64,000 nt of DNA from Mesodorylaimus sp. YZB2_4. Lineage: Eukaryota; Nematoda; Enoplea; Dorylaimida; Dorylaimidae. A program made the position numbers and the translations under genes. Where the stretch lies: the NCBI GenBank assembly GCA_030248295.1, contig JASANH010000789.1:124001-188000 (forward strand), read 5' to 3'. Numbering within the stretch: the first letter of the stretch is position 1; each line of letters opens with the position of its first letter. The notes under the pieces were generated by a model. It did not search any database. It was not told where the DNA came from and saw only the letters and a program-made list of their open reading frames with translations. Positions 53,325 to 64,000 of the stretch are shown here, one piece after another.

Positions 53325-54400
53325 GGTGCGCCCAAGGAGTTTAGAAACTGGTGTTGGTATGGGGCCGCAGCATCCATGCGATTAAAATGAAAATGTTGCG
53401 GCGGGTACAAAAGATTCATTACCAAATTGATCCTAGACGAGATAGCCATGAAATTCAACACAATGTCTATACGCCGTTACTAGTGGCAAAGTACGCTACG
53501 CGTCAATACGATGCCTCCAAATAGCTGGAAACGTTGACTCAAAGTGCGGAGATATCGGGTGGCTCAGAAATACAGTACGGATGCACCCTTAAGAGAGGTG
53601 TCTCTCATTTTACGCCTACTGTATAAAAGTATGGTGCAAAAAAAGTAGTACTTTACCTGTTACTCCTCTTGTTTCACCATCTCCCCCACCTGATATCTCT
53701 GCACTATGAGTCAACGTTTCCAGCTATTGGGAGGCGATCGGGTTGATGCGTAGGGAGATGGTAAAACTGACAGTCATAACTTGCTGTAATGCGCGTACGA
53801 GGCGCAAGTATTCTGGGTGCAGACTTCCTTGCATCCCAGATGCCTCGCAATATTTGGGAGGGGCTTCTCAGATTCTATAGAGCTTCCGTAAATTATCACT
53901 TGTACTTATGTATTCCCTCACATACGTACTCGCACATGCATATCTCCAGGGCAGACCCCTTTAAAATCCTCATGGCCCCTCATATATACAATCAACTGAG
54001 ATAGTACCATTTTATTTATTCTATCACAACAAAAGCGCTTTATTTTTTCCACAAACAGTATGAAGGCCAAAAATAGGGGTTTTCGTGAGAGGACATGCAC
54101 GCTAGACCTGTTTGAAATCCTTTAATCCCCCTCACATATCGCCCCCTCGTAAACGGAGAGTTTAGCTTGCTTGCATTGAAATAAAATCGCTCTTGTCATG
54201 GGGCGGAGAAACTGTGTGACCTTATTTAATATCTTTCAGCCAGAAGGAAAATTATGGGCATCTGCAGCGCTGTAAATATTTTCAAAGGCTCCTTTTTTTT
54301 AAATGGAAATTTTCACAAGAAAGAATAGTAAATGATCTCTTTTCGATAGCGCCTACAGTGCCCATAGAAGTTACTGTACCGCGTGCGTTTGTCTAACTCC
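53325..54400. other. Spacer, nothing recognised
   Basis: About 1.1 kb without a supportable gene or clear repeat. Confidence 0.5.
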
Positions 54401-55762
54401 CTAAATACCGCTTTCCTGGCAGAAACAGACATGCAGTAACTGAAACAAGGACATCATGCTGGCCCCCAGCCATAAACCGAGCAATCCCCCGAAATCGCTG
54501 ACCAGGTCGTGCCATTGGTACTGTTGGATCTCCTCAATGACCACGATTGTTGTCGCGTCAGGGAATACCACTGAAACAGTGCTGTTTTCCAATGACAAAT
54601 CAGCGTGACGGTTGCTGATGACTCCCCAAGTGGTGGCATATTGATCACATTTAGAGATGCAATTTGATTTGCATGCAGCTACTTCTTGATCTCTCTTCTC
54701 CTTCTCCTCGATAGTCAGGTTCTTAAACGTGGGTTCTTCGGCTCCATCAACTTGTCCGCTGCTTGCATTCAGGACTCCGAGATAACAAAGGGACACCTCC
54801 TCTTGCAGGTAACTTCTGGTCATCAATAGATGCTCATTGCGTGGATCATCGTAGGAGATACAAGTTGATGCATTCACACTTTTGTTAGCTCTTATCTCAC
54901 ACTCTAAACGGCACGAATTTATAAAGTAAAGTTCATCGAGAGGAAATTCCTTCGTGCAAGAATTCAGTTTCCTGTAGATGCTGGTATCTGTATTGATACT
55001 ATAGGAGTAACCCGGCTCCAAAACCATGCGCGTATATTTGTCCAGATTTATCATCATTGGCCGAGTGGCTCTTATCTCCTCATTGCTGACATTAATGCCG
55101 TGAGCAAAGTATTGTATTTCTTTTGCATTCTTCTAAAATGTCAAAAAATCGAATTCTATGTTGAATAACCAAACTGGAGCAAAAGGGGGCATGTATGCTC
55201 TTGTCGTATTCATCTGATAGAAGCTACGAGATACTGTAAACGCCTTATCAACTACTAAATTAGGTGATGCAGTGCCGTCAATAAAATCAATGGCGGTTAG
55301 TTCATAAAACTGTAAAATATTTCTCACTCCAAGCCCGTTCATCTTCTCCCAAAGGTGGGTTTTCGCCTCCTCTGCAGGAATCGTAGAGTTGTAGTGCACG
55401 GACTCAAGATAGCTAATCGCTACTTGCATTTCCTCCCGAGTGATACCATATCGTCTCAGCTTAGAAGCATCTATCGATGAGTGTCCAGGAAGAGATGCCC
55501 AGACGGGTGGAAATAAGCGAGCGTTGGTGTCTGATAGCCGACTGACCTTAGTAGCAGCTGATCCATCCAAATAGCGGCTGATCTGGAGTTGAATAAACAA
55601 AGCTAGCATAGATAAGCAAGTAGCTATCACCACGCTCCAAAGGCATTTCTGGGCCGGGCTCGTAGAATCGTACAACTCTTTGAAGCCATGGAATGTGGTC
55701 CGTTCAGCGAATAAGACGTAGCGATCATGGAATAGCTTGCTTATGGGCCTAGTTTTGGCCAT
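54401..55762 (-). pseudogene. DEG/ENaC copy 7 with one in-frame stop
   Basis: From ATG 55762 (MAKTRPISKLFHDRYVLF) to 54401 the frame is complete for 453 codons except for one TAG at 55133-55135. The sister genes read TFWKNAK there and this copy reads TF-stop-KNAK, so one G-to-A change turned TGG into TAG. Everything else is intact: HG motif (ERTTFHGFKEL), TM1 (CLWSVVIATCLSMLALFIQL), outer cysteines (CRLECEIRANKS, CKSNCISKCDQYATTWGV), TM2 GGLLGLWLGASMMSLFQLL. It may be a very young pseudogene, a polymorphism, a sequencing error or a case of readthrough. A truncated 209-residue product would have TM1 but no TM2. Confidence 0.85.
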
Positions 55763-56704
55763 ACTGTATTTTTGCTCATTAGAGTACTTGAGTTGTGGTA
55801 CGCGGCCGGGTCTTACGAGGGCCTGTAAGAGTGGGACTAGTGAGCCAGGTACCTTTTGTGTGATCAATTTAATGACATGTGGGTGTGAAAAGGGAAGAGG
55901 CGTAGTTGGAAATTCGATGGCCTACATTATTCCGCATTCCTGTGAAATTCGAGTGAATGGTACACACAGTAAAGTAACCTTGCATATGCCATGCGTCAGT
56001 GCTTTCACGATGATCACACTTGATGAATGGGGTGTTGCTGCTCGTTATTCCTGTCAGTAAATGCAAGACTCGCAATTACTGAGCAGAGTTTTGACCTGTA
56101 AAACATCTTGTTATGGAACTTCTCGCTAGAAAAAGTTTTCCACAATACTGTTATTCACATTATCAACTCGCTATAGCGCTAAAACGTCCTGGGTTTTTTA
56201 AAGTTCGAGCCAGACAAGTTCCGTAAAAAATCACGAATATAGGGCAACCAGCATTCCTGGGCGTTTATATGACCTTTCACCCTCGCCTTTGCCCCAGACT
56301 TTGGTCTCCTACATTATTTCCCGCCTCCTGGGTGTGCTGGTTGGGCTATGCGCCACTAAATACAGTATCCTAAAAGTCTTCTGACAGACTTCAGCCTTCG
56401 TCAAGTCTTTCCTGCATCAGTGAGCTATCGATAAGACAGGGCACACACCAGAGTCCTCCAGTAAACGTATCAAAGACACTCTTTCCTTGTTTATCCTCTC
56501 CATGGCCTTTGACTCGTGAATTGTGCCACTTGTGCACGCGCATCATACTTGTGACCCGAGTCACATGTGCACGCCAACCGCGCCACTTATGCACGCGTAT
56601 ACATACTTTCTATATGCTTTGGTAAGACATAGGCGATGGAAAAAAACATCATGCACGCAAAGAATAAAAGGACCTCTTTGCAAACTGCAGCGTAATTTGC
56701 TATT
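55763..56704. other. Intergenic, nothing recognised
   Basis: Upstream region of copy 7. Around 56520-56600 the word tgtgcacgc and ccgcgccacttatgcacgcg recurs in imperfect copies, a small direct repeat. Confidence 0.45.
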
Positions 56705-57256
56705 TTGCCTCAGTTTGAGGTCACTTACAATAAACGCCCACGCGCACTGGGTAAAGCTGTCTTGGCGTGTCTTGTATTGTCTTTGTCTTGTATTGTAAAA
56801 CGGCGGCTGCCTTTGAAATTCCTGAGAAATTGGGAACTCTTTACTCCTTACCCTACTTTACGGAATTTTTTGGATGCTTTACAGAAGTCTCACAACGTTC
56901 GGCAGCAGCGGGTTCGTAATCTGATTCGAGGCATCGTCCAACACTGGCCCGAAATCCTCTGTATGCGAATCTTCATCAGGAAATTGAAACCGAAAAACAG
57001 CGTTTTTATGATGCTTGTCACGATTTGTGGAATGTGCCCAATTTTGATGCTCATCAATTATTCGTCAATGATCGAAATGCTTATCAGCATTTGTGCATGT
57101 GCAATGAGCACTGTCTGCGATTTATGCGCTATCGTGTTGGCGACAAGGACGATGTTAACGTTCAGGAAAACTAATTTGTTCTTCGTTTCTATGTTGTGTA
57201 TGGCGATCTGCTGTTTCATGACGAAAAATAACCATGATTTTGATACGAGTGTGTAG
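56705..57256 (+). CDS. Unrecognised frame, perhaps a decayed gene
   Basis: A 183-codon frame whose first part (KFLRNWELFTPYPTLRNFLD, QQRVRNLIRGIVQHW) looks like a basic helical protein. Its second half becomes unusually hydrophobic and cysteine-rich. In the second half the neighbouring frame (about 56946-57174) instead reads like normal protein (FYDACHDLWNVPNFDAHQLF, HCLRFMRYRVGDKDDV). I think this is one gene with a frame break near 56940, or an exon border there. I do not recognise the family. Confidence 0.3.
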   Translation: MPQFEVTYNKRPRALGKAVLACLVLSLSCIVKRRLPLKFLRNWELFTPYPTLRNFLDALQKSHNVRQQRVRNLIRGIVQHWPEILCMRIFIRKLKPKNSVFMMLVTICGMCPILMLINYSSMIEMLISICACAMSTVCDLCAIVLATRTMLTFRKTNLFFVSMLCMAICCFMTKNNHDFDTSV

Positions 57257-57756
57257 AAAGTATATACGCCCCATCTTTTTTTATTGCCTATGCCTTACCA
57301 TAGCGCGTGCACAAGCGTAGAAAGTATATGCGCGCGCACAAGTGGCTCACGATCGAATTACTACCAGATAAGTGAGGATGGAAGGGACGTAAAACAGTGC
57401 TACATACTGTACATAGCTGATGGGGCTGACGAGTGAGAGTTGGATGAAAATCGATTCGCATTTATCAGATATTCATGTCCATGGTGATTTTCATTAGGCA
57501 GAGTGGGGGGGGGGGGAATGAGGGAGATCATCGGTCATGTGCAATTATTGTCAGTCGAGTCAAAAAAGGTTCGATTTCTGCAGGGCAGCGGGGGCGTTGG
57601 TAACTTAAGAATCATTAACCTTGAAAGCCGTCACGTGTCTCTGTGCAATGTAGTTAGTTTGAATTCCCGCTCCAATTCCAGTTCACGTTCTATTGACTTT
57701 GGAGCCGAGGTCACCGGGTGAGGATGATGATAATGGAACTGGATCTCACCTAGGTC
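57257..57756. other. Intergenic or U3 of the retroelement
   Basis: No gene. A poly-G run stands at 57504-57516. The left border of the gypsy LTR lies somewhere in or just after this stretch. Confidence 0.4.
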
Positions 57757-57900
57757 TGTTTGATAGTGGTGCAACTTATTTATCCTGGGTCCCTGTTTCG
57801 CCCTGGTACCCGGCCTAGATCCTATGTATTGCGGTGCAAATTCGGTGACCTAGGTTTTGATTATGTTGGGAAATGTTGTTTGTTTTGGACAGAACAGGTC

Positions 57901-57939
57901 GCAGCCAGCAGGTATAAAAGGACTCCTCTTGCTGGCTGC
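57901..57939. repeat. Perfect 10-bp inverted repeat around the LTR TATA box
   Basis: GCAGCCAGCA (57901-57910) and TGCTGGCTGC (57930-57939) are exact inverses and enclose the TATA box. Confidence 0.85.
57913..57920 (+). promoter_or_regulatory. LTR TATA box
   Basis: tataaaag, placed upstream of the AATAAA signal and the gag-pol frame. The retroelement transcript should start about 30 bp downstream. Confidence 0.6.
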
Positions 57940-58194
57940 AACCAGAGAACGTATTCTTCTGCCATTTGGTCACGACGTGTATTGCTATCGAATAAAGACG
58001 TGAAATCTTATGGCGAGGTTCGGACGGGGCAGACGATCAAATCAGCGATATCAGCCATATCGAAACCTGGGTAAGCAGCATTGAGTGTAACGTAATTAGG
58101 AAGTGACTCAACCCCGAATCAACTACGTCCCATTTTGGGGGCCGCTCGATCTGACCCGGAGGAGGAGTGTGAGTTCGCATTCTGTTCTCACTAA

Positions 58195-58420
58195 AGAAGT
58201 TCCCAGTGTGTTCTTCTGGTCGGAAAGTCGCACTCTGTCTTTCCGCAGTGGTACCCAGTGAGTCCACTCTTGGAGAGCCCAGTGTGTTCTCCAAAACGGA
58301 ATTTCCAGTGTACCTTCCGTTTCGTGGTTCCCATTGCGTTCCACAGTCAAGGATTCCCATTGTGTTTCCTTGAAAGGAGTCCCATTGCGTCTCCACTGAG
58401 AAGGCCCATTGGCCCTTTCA
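58195..58420 (+). repeat. Degenerate 25-30-bp repeats in the gypsy leader
   Basis: About eight drifted copies of a unit starting with a word near (t)tcccagtgtgttc / tcccattgcgtttcc stand head to tail between the LTR and gag. Confidence 0.7.
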
Positions 58421-58476
58421 CGAACAAGGTGTGTCAGATCTGTTAACAAAATTTGAAACGATTAAGTGTTTTCGAA

Positions 58477-61400
58477 ATGGCTTTGGCACAGAATGCAGAT
58501 TTACAGGCCGCACTGGCCTCGCTGAATCAGCCATTCTATCGGATTTGGGAAACGAAACCATTGACTGGCAGTCCAGAACAGGATGTCACTCGGTGGTTTA
58601 AGCATTTTGAATATCAGGCTAACTTAATAACAGGAATAACGAATGAAACTCGCTTGAGAGAACTAAAAAAGGCTGTGAGGGATAAAGCACAGCAAATCTT
58701 GGAAGATGCGGAGCCTGAGGAAATCGACACGTACGATCACGCTAAACAACTGTTGACGCAGAACCTGATCCAGCCGCATCAGATCGCCGTCTGGCGTCAG
58801 CAATTTTCGAGCAGATGCAAACAAGAGAGTGAAACAGTAGCCGATTATCTGAGAGATCTAAAAGTTTTAGTCAAACTGGCTTACCCTGGTGAACGGGACG
58901 AGGCTCAAAATTTGGTTTTGAAGGAACGTTTTATGCAAGGCCTATTTGTGCAGGATAAATCGCACCCTAACTTTAAACTGTGGAAGGCCGCATACGTTAA
59001 TATCTCTAAACCCATAGGGGATGTCATCGCAGCAGTAAACGCAGCGGAAGTCAGCCAACGAATGTTCTCCCTGTCTTCTTCAGCTGTCATCTCGAACCCC
59101 AGCCCGACGGACGTACAGAATACGTTCAACGCGATGTTGATCGGGGACCGTGGTCGAAACAGTTTCCGTGGCCGAAATGGATCTCGTGGCCGTGGACGAG
59201 GCCGTGGAGGAAATGGGCAAGTCCAGTCGAATGCTCAAACGGCTCAACCATCGAACAGCCAAAGACAACAATCAGCCCGTCGACAGTGCCAGTACGACGG
59301 AAACCATGGACACGTGCTGGCCGAATGTCGGTCATTCAAAATTGCCCGCCAACATTTCGAGCAGAACGCTGGTCAGAACCCATGCAAGCACTGTGGGGAT
59401 CTTGGCCACGAACGCGCATCATGCGATTGGTACTTGGGAGCCAAGGCCCGCCTGCAAGGAACTGAACCGGTGCCCGTGGACAAACCACTCACGAACAGTG
59501 GTAACGTAAGTAACCAATTTCGAAGGGCTTATAACGGAAGCAGTAGCTCATCAAATCGAGGTAGCCGAGGAAGAATAGGCAGGAGCCCCCTGCATCAGGG
59601 ACTCACCCAAAACAGGAACCAAAACGCGGGAGGACATCACGCAGCAGTAGAGGAAGAGGAAAACTTAAATTTGGAGGAATTCTTTTTTGCCGAATGCAGT
59701 ACGTTCGACAAAGTAGCACAGAACGAGGAAGAGTTTTGGGTAGATTGCGAGGCGTACATGGCCTCAGATAACGAATATCAGTTTTACTCGCAGGAAGCGA
59801 GCGGAGTCGGCGCGGTAGTCACCAACGGCACTGCTGGAAATACGAATAAGGATACGAATAATACGTCAGCCGCCACGACAGGAGCAAACAATGACAACAT
59901 GGCGCCAAACATCGCAGCCACCACGGTAGCTAAAGATCAAACCAATAAGGACGTGGAAAGCAACGAACAGGTAAAGGCAGTCGATATTTGGAACATGGTG
60001 TGGACACCATTAACAAGGGTGTTCTCCCACTTAGGAACCGCGCCCGCCGTTGGACGAGCATGTCAACGCATTACTGGATGCGTTGACCTAACCGGATCAC
60101 TCGCACGGGGCTCCATGAAATCGAGAAGCGAAGGAAAAGCCCAGGAAGCCGTCACGATCGCTTTAGTGATAATTTGGACATGGCTATTGTGGAATGCTTA
60201 CGGATTGACTTTCATTTGGGTGTTGACGCACTGGATGGTGCAAGTTGATTTGTGGACAACAAGAGGACAAAAATCCAAAAAGTTTCTAAAAAGTCCAACA
60301 GAAATCAACGAAATATTAGGCGCACAGTGCGAACAGGAACCTTCCATACCAGCCGCAGTACCTTTGGTTCACTTTCTCGATGCGAACACGCAGTCCCGAG
60401 CTCTGCTAGATACAGGTGCAGGAAAAACCTTTATCAGCGACGCCTTACTGCAAACTCTCATACGAAATGAACCCGCGCTGAAAGTGAAGGAGTGTAAACA
60501 AGCACCCATGAAATCCATAAATGGTACAGCTGCAATAGCAAAGAAACAAGTCACATGCAAGATGCAAATCCTTGGAAGGATGGTGGTGCATCGCTTGCTA
60601 GTGTTGGACGGTATACCTGTACCTATGATAATAGGAAGAGACCTCATGTCGAAACTCGGGAAACTTGAATTCGATTTTTCGCAACAAGTGCCTTTAAACG
60701 CAACTGTTATCGAAGCCTGTCAAGGAATACGCAGCGGAGACAAATGCCATGAAGTGGTCGCATTGGCCGAGTCAGTAGTCATCCCTCCAGGCGTTGAAAA
60801 ATATGTCTGGGGAAGCTTGGTGACCCAGGATGACACGGACAGAACTGTGTGCATAGTACCAGACTACCGGCCACTCTCAAATGACAAAACTGTACTGGTA
60901 GCCCATGCGTTAGCTGAAACCCGAAGGGGTCAACTTCCAATAAGAGTGATGAATAACTCGCAGAACCCAGTCTCACTCCCAATTGGTACTGTAATGGGAT
61001 ACGCGGAGGAAGTAGCAGAAGTCATCCCTACGGATATGCATGTCACAGAGACGAAACCAAAGCAAATTGAAGATCTGATCAGGGATGTACAAAACATGAC
61101 TTTCGACAACTCGCATGCCACCCTGGAGGAAAAAGCAGATCTGAGAGCATTTCTGAGCGGATGGGTGAGGAAAAAGCTGTTCGCCACGAGCACCATGGAT
61201 TTGAAACCAGCTAACGTGGAGATAGAGCATACTATCAATACAGGTGACCACCCACCAATCCATATTCCTCCCCGGAGGATACCATTTCGTCAGAGAGAGG
61301 TGGTTCACAAGATGATAGACGAGATGAAAGCAGGAGGTCAAATTGAAGACTCGTACAGCGCATGGGCTAGCCCAATCTGTTTGGTGAAGAAAAAAAGCAA

Positions 61401-64000
61401 CGAGTATCGTTTCTGCGTGGATTACAGAGCGCTGAATGCAATCACGCTGCGGGATGAAATTCCCTTGCCACGAACAGATGAAATATTACAGTCGTTGTCT
61501 GGAGTCAAGTTCTTTGCCAACCTGGACCTGATATCGGGCTATTAACAGATAAAGCTGAAAGAAGGTGATAAAGAAAAGACCGCATTTCGGGTACCAGGCG
61601 GAGGTCATTACCAATGGAAAGTGTTACCATTTGGTCTAACGAATTCGCCCGCCGTTTTCATGCGTCTTATGACTGCTGTATTAGCTGGGCTAAACTGGAC
61701 CCATTGCCTAATATACCTAGACGACATACTCGTATTTGGAAGAACGTATAAAGAATTCAAAGCACGATTGCAAGCTGTCTTTGAACGGTTACACAAGGCA
61801 AATTTGCGCTTGAAGCTATCGAAGTGTAGCTTCTTACAGTCGGAAATACCTTTTTTGGGGCATATCATATCCGCAGAAGGTCTCAAACCTGATGAAAGCA
61901 AGGTTCGAGCTGTTAAGGATATGCCAGAACCCAAGGATAGAAAAGCAGTGCGCCGATTTCTCGGCATGTGTGGGTTCTACAGGAAATTCGTGAAAGGCTT
62001 TTCGGGGATAGCTCGACCGTTGTTTGAACTGACCAAAGACAGCGTACCATTCGTGTGGAATGACGACGCCAAGAAGGCTTTTAACGAACTCAAGGATCGC
62101 CTAACAGCAGCACCAGTCCTAGCATACCCAAACTTTCAGAAATCATTCACGATCTACACTGATGCTAGCAGGGAAGGATTGGGTGCAATCCTAGCCCAGA
62201 ATGACGATAACAACGTGGAACACCCGATAGCCTATGCCAGTCGATCATTATTGCCTAGCGAGAAGAATTACCCAGTCACTGAACTGGAGGGTTTGGCTGT
62301 GCATTGGGCCATAAAACTGTTCCGACCATATGTATATGGGCAGAAATTCACTGTCATCACTGACCATCTCCCGCTCGTATACATCTTTAAGAACAAATAT
62401 CACGAAGGCCGTTTTGCCAAGTGGATCGCGAACTTGGGAGGAATGCATTTCGAAATTAGGTATCGACCAGGAAAACGTCACGACAACGTCGACGCCCTAT
62501 CGCGAGCTAGCCTGAACGTGCTGTTAGCCGCATTGGAGAAGGAAGTTTCGCAACTGGACTTAAGTTTATGGGAAAGTCATGCTAGACTGGCAGATCTCGC
62601 GTTACAACAACGTAACGATAGTAGGCTGAAGGCCAGAATTGAATTCTTGGAAGCGGGCATCATACCCGCAGATGAACAAACTGCAAAGCAGTTCCTGCTG
62701 GAAAAGCCACGATATATCATGAAAGATGGAATCCTAGTCCATCTGATGAAATGGACCAAAAGCTCGGAGCCGGTATATCAAACAGTGATTCCACAGAACA
62801 TGAAGGGCGAAATTTTAGAACAATGCCACAGTGACGCGTTTGCATCCCATTTTGGGGTGGGAAAAACGTTTGACAAGATAGCGCAGCGCTATTATTGGGA
62901 CGGCTACTTTCAAGATGTTGAGAGGTACGTGAAGCGGTGCCCGTACTGCGCCAGGTTCAAAAATCCGAATCGTAGCAACATCGCCCCTCTGCAACCCATG
63001 CCGCTCACAGCTGGTCCATGGGAACGCGTAGGCGTAGACCTGGTGGGACCTCTGCCACAAACGAAGAATCAAATGCGTTACGTGGTCGTGTTCACCGATT
63101 ACTTCAGCCGTTGGGTGGAAGCAGTGGCTATTCCTGACGCCACAGCCAAAACGGTCGCTTCCGCGTTCATACAAGAAGTGATTTGCCGTTATGGGAGCTG
63201 CAACGAACTCGTATCGGATCGAGGTGCGCAATTTCTGTCAGCCATGATGAAGGAAGTGTACGATTTGTGCGACATCAAGAAAAAGAACACAACAGCGTAT
63301 CACCCTATGTGCAACGGATTGACGGAGCGATTCAACAAAGTCATAGGTACAATGCTAGGTATATATGTCCAGCAGTTTGGACAACAGTGGGATGAGGCTT
63401 TGCCGTTTATATTGTTCGGATATCGGTCATCGATACAATCATCTTTGAAATATTCACCCCATAAAATCCTCTTTGGTCGCGAGCCAAGAATTCCAGGTGA
63501 ATTGACGGTACAACCCACTGAAAGGAAGACCACTACTGAATATGCGGCACAAGTAGCTGCTGGTCTTGCAGCCATGAAATCCATCATACGATGCAACCTA
63601 AGAGAAGCACAAGAAAGGCAGAAACATCACTATGACAAGAATCGGGAGCAGCGGGATTTCCCAGTCAAAAGTCTGGTCTGGTTACAGACAGTACCGAAAG
63701 GGCTTGGTCAAAAGCTGCAACCCAAATGGGATGGTCCGTATGTCGTTTTAGCGAAGCCGACGTTGGTGGACAGTGTCATCCGACTTTGCGACAAGCCCAC
63801 TGCCGACAGCAAGTTGGTCCATAACAACCGATTGAAGCCATGTTATGCTCCATGGCAGGCGCCTCCGAATGAAGAAGATGAAGAAGAGGATACACCGCGA
63901 ATGACAGGCAACACGAAACAGAAACAACAAAGGGAACCGAGGCAAGAACAACGACAGCAGGCTCAGCAACAGCAACAGCACCTTGAGCCGTATATGGAAG
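58477..64000 (+). mobile_element. Ty3/gypsy retrotransposon gag-pol, one stop, cut by right edge
   Basis: The frame runs from ATG 58477 to the window end with a single stop (TAA, 61543-61545). Order: retrotransposon gag domain (RWFKHFEYQANLI, 58590-59100), an Arg/Gly-rich patch, a CHHC-like and then a canonical CCHC knuckle (CKHCGDLGHERASC, near 59383), an acidic and Asn/Thr-rich linker with a strongly hydrophobic stretch (60150-60255), and aspartic protease (LDTGAGKTF near 60405; IIGRDLM). Next come reverse transcriptase (FCVDYRALN near 61411, YLDDILVF near 61711), RNase H (YTDASREGLG near 62155), H2C2 zinc finger (near 62820-62965) and the integrase DDE core (GVDLVGP near 63030, SDRGAQF near 63214, NGLTERF near 63313). 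The end is Gln/Glu-rich. Domain order RT-RH-IN marks Ty3/gypsy. No envelope gene is visible before the edge. Few defects mean recent insertion. Confidence 0.95.

Larger units (their letters stand above)
57757..58130 (+). repeat. Approximate 5' LTR of the gypsy element (borders uncertain)
   Basis: A TATA box (57913-57920) followed 70 bp on by AATAAA (57991-57996) is the usual U3-R order. A CA end near 58130, shortly before TGGGGGCCGC (a possible primer-binding site starting TGG), would close U5. The left border cannot be fixed without the 3' LTR, which lies outside the window. Confidence 0.5.

Noticed and set aside
58037-58449. Minus-strand frames of 108-119 codons
   Set aside because: Translated leader repeats of the gypsy element on the wrong strand.
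1-64000. CRISPR arrays, bacterial operons or riboswitches
   Set aside because: None seen; the window is clearly animal nuclear DNA.

Overview
This is eukaryotic, metazoan DNA. It holds spliced genes with GT-AG introns that are mostly 41-125 bp long, animal-specific families (DEG/ENaC channels, an OATP transporter, MCTP, ANKLE2, a MYND-SET protein, a 7TM receptor, a VAP/MSP protein), and a dense load of transposon remains. The tiny introns, the run of mostly intronless DEG/ENaC genes, the nematode-like 7TM receptor and the ShK-like secreted protein point to a small ecdysozoan, either a nematode or a tardigrade. I cannot settle which from the sequence alone.

Layout. 0-5 kb: the minus-strand MCTP gene (three C2 domains), whose membrane-anchor end runs off the left edge; a 1.5-kb intron holds an old repeat. 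5-6 kb: a broken copy of a vWA-type cell-surface gene. 6.6-11.1 kb: a doubtful SAM-like reading frame, a three-exon secreted cysteine-rich gene, a 7TM receptor, a tRNA-like SINE and a tail-anchored MSP/VAP-like protein. 11.1-14.2 kb: non-coding, with a piggyBac-like MITE and a palindromic foldback element. 14.2-18.2 kb: ANKLE2 (plus) and an NOL8 C-terminal-type gene (minus), tail to tail. 19-29 kb: a hAT-like non-autonomous element, two intact vWA-TM paralogues (20.5 and 27.6 kb), a DEG/ENaC fragment, and a decayed Polinton/Maverick-like element (capsid-like and packaging-ATPase frames) with other repeats in and next to it.

30.9-55.8 kb: a minus-strand DEG/ENaC array. It has five intact genes, one copy broken only by a Trp-to-stop change, one copy with several frameshifts, and a possible N-terminal relic. 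A plus-strand OATP/SLCO gene (eight exons, 709 aa) and a minus-strand MYND-SET gene (three exons, 544 aa) sit inside the array. 44.7-49.7 kb is non-coding with small tandem repeats. 57.5-64 kb: the 5' part of a young Ty3/gypsy element (LTR with TATA and AATAAA, leader with degenerate repeats, gag-protease-RT-RNaseH-integrase in one frame broken by a single stop). It continues past the right edge.

The genes do not form one pathway. The two themes are local gene amplification with decay (vWA-TM family; DEG/ENaC array with signs of gene conversion) and repeated invasion by at least six kinds of mobile element. The least familiar protein family is the vWA-TM-lysine-rich-tail trio, whose metal-site motif lacks its first aspartate.
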